From Megalobrama amblycephala (Eukaryota; Chordata; Actinopteri; Cypriniformes; Xenocyprididae), in NCBI RefSeq assembly GCF_018812025.1, contig NC_063062.1, forward strand, positions 1 through 64,000: a stretch of 64,000 nucleotides of DNA, written 5' to 3'. A program made the position numbers and the translations under genes. The notes beneath the pieces are model-generated. The model searched no databases and had not been told where the DNA came from. It worked only from the letters and a program-made list of their open reading frames with translations. Each line of letters begins with the position of its first letter. The stretch's first letter is position 1. This document shows positions 55,748 through 64,000 of this stretch, one piece after another.

Positions 55748-56392
55748 TGGAAGCTTGTTTCCGCCACGGAATAAAACAATTTAAAAGCAATTCTGACTTT
55801 ATATCACGCAATTCCGACTTTATATCTCGCAATTCCGACTTTATATCACGTAATTCCGACTTTATATCTCGCAATTCCGATTTTATATCACGTAATTCCG
55901 ACTTTATAACTCACAATTCCGACTTTATATCTCACAATTCCGACTTTATATCACGCAATTCCGACTTTATATCACGTAATTCCGACTTTATATCACGCAA
56001 TTCCGACTTTATATCTCGCAATTCCGACTTTATATCACGCAATTCCGACTTTATATCACGCAATTCCGACTTTATATCACGCAATTCCGTCTTTATATCT
56101 CGCAATTCCGACTTTATATCACGTAATTCCGACTTTATATCACGCAATTCCGACTTTATATCACGCAATTCCGACTTTATATCACGCAATTCCGACTTTA
56201 TATCACGCAATTCCGACTTTATATCACGCAATTCCGACTTTATATCACGCAATTCCGACTTTATATCACGCAATTCCGACTTTATATCTCGCAATTCCGA
56301 CTTTATATCACGCAATTCCGACTTTATATTTCGCAATTCTGAATAAAATGTTGTAATTACTTTTTTTTATTCAGTGGTGGAAACAAGCTTCC
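55748..56392. mobile_element. MITE containing the 21-bp minisatellite, locus B
   Basis: Inverted ends GGAAGCTTGTTTCCGCCACG and its counterpart GTGGTGGAAACAAGCTTCC enclose about 26 copies of GCAATTCCGACTTTATATCAC (55788-56345). The whole is a MITE whose core has been amplified. Frames on both strands (SDFISRN or SELRDIK) are by-products. Confidence 0.9.
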
Positions 56393-56764
56393 AAAACCTG
56401 GTGGCTATTTTTGGTACAGCGCCTAAACAAAATCTCACAGGAACTACAATTTTTGTGATATCAACTTCAAATTTGGAACTAAACATATGGCTTTGATTTT
56501 CTTCCAATTTTAGAGTAAAATATATGATCTTATAAATAGTACAGTACATTTGTTTTACAGTAAACTTTTTTCACTTCTGCAATAATCTTATCAGTGTCTT
56601 CTTTAAAAGAGACAAACTTTATGTCAGCATTCATCTATTTAAGTTATAGTGCACTTTCATGTCTACGCTCAGAAGGGGAGGGGGTGGCAGGTAACAGGTT
56701 AAAACACCTCTGTGTTTATCACATGATGTCAAAGTCTGTGATGTTTCTGGACGAGGGACGTCTG

Positions 56765-63325
<6,561 letters not shown>

Positions 63326-63529
63326 CTGAGACGGAAGAAAGACCAGCTGCTTTAGACGGTTCCTGTGTGAAGCTACACATGCATTATGAGCTCTCAGTTT
63401 CAGTGTCATTATTATTATGTATGCGTTACAGTAAATGAGAATCAGGGTCTTAACTGACAAAATAATGTCAGTGGTCAGTTTTAATGAGATTCACTTATCT
63501 GGAGTGAGATCTACTTACTATTCATTAAT

Positions 63530-64000
63530 TAAATCATTTAAAAAAAAAAAAATTAAATTTAAATTTAAATTTAATTAAAATAAATTGATAATTACTAAAT
63601 TAAAATAAAAATATAATTAAAATTAATCTAAAAAAGAACAACTACACTTACTAAAATTAATTAAATTATAATAATGCAAAATTAAATAAAAAAGGTCAAA
63701 CTAAAATAAATTAAATTAGTAAATTAAAATAAAAAATATAATTAAAATTATCAATCTAAAAAAGAATAACTGCACTTACTCAAATTAATTAAATTATAAA
63801 AATGCAAAATTAAATAAAAAAGGTCAAATTAAAATAAACCATTATTAATTATTAGTGAAAATTAAAAATGTAATAAAAATTAACAATCACGCTTACTAAT
63901 ATTAAATTATAAAAATGTATAATTAAATCAATAAAAAAGTTAAAATTAAAATAAATAAATAATTAATAAATTAAAAAAATAAAAATTAAAAATTTTAATG
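63530..64000. repeat. AT-rich tandem repeat running off the right edge
   Basis: lrrc49 intron. Units of about 110-115 bp with ATTAAATTATAAAAATGCAA AATTAAATAAAAAAGGTC at 63660 and 63780. Related in words to 61700-62900. Confidence 0.75.

Overview
This window is vertebrate nuclear DNA, most probably from a cyprinid-type teleost. It shows short exons with GT/AG splice sites, very dense MITEs and minisatellites, long (CA)n tracts and fish-type dispersed repeats. Every supportable gene lies on the minus strand, so genes read from right to left. The species call is an inference from repeat style and protein similarity; no search was run.

Three genes were reconstructed exon by exon. (1) lrrc49, 3' part only (63325 down to the stop at 56765, seven exons): a leucine-rich-repeat subunit of the tubulin polyglutamylase complex, whose LRR-coding 5' exons lie beyond the right edge. 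(2) thsd4 (ADAMTSL6), complete: 17 coding exons from the ATG at 51784 to the stop at 13165. Their lengths sum to 2643 bp with every splice phase matching (880 residues). The product has a signal peptide, one N-terminal TSP1 repeat, an ADAMTS-type cysteine-rich and spacer module, six C-terminal TSP1 repeats and a PLAC domain, and is a secreted fibrillin-microfibril matrix protein. A candidate alternative first exon with its own signal peptide (37385-37459) splices in frame to exon 7 and would give a 635-residue short form. (3) slc24a5 (the zebrafish 'golden' pigmentation exchanger), 5' part only (exons 1-5, 10852 down to 8458); later exons lie beyond the left edge.

Layout: 1-6.2 kb, tandem 406-bp units and GTTGCTAGG-rich composite repeats; 6.9-7.56 kb, 21-bp minisatellite; 8.0-10.85 kb, slc24a5 exons with two interspersed repeats; 10.85-13.16 kb, intergenic AT-rich; 13.2-51.8 kb, thsd4; 51.8-56.8 kb, intergenic with a nested palindrome and a second 21-bp array; 56.8-63.3 kb, lrrc49 with a third 21-bp array; 63.5-64 kb, AT-rich.

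The most striking feature is how much of thsd4 is tandem-repeat DNA. Its introns hold a 36/35-bp minisatellite of about 5 kb, a 33-bp minisatellite of about 2.5 kb with higher-order structure, a GTTATA/GTTATC hexamer satellite of about 6.2 kb containing a 3.08-kb tandem duplication that copied a solo LTR, a related 1.4-kb composite satellite, and two CAACCACCCAGAACACC arrays. Three unit lengths (36, 33, 21) are multiples of three, so the arrays give long repetitive ORFs on both strands that are not genes. No previously unknown biological system is evident. The best leads are the alternative thsd4 promoter/exon, UG-tract 3' splice sites at thsd4 exons, and MITE-seeded minisatellite birth.
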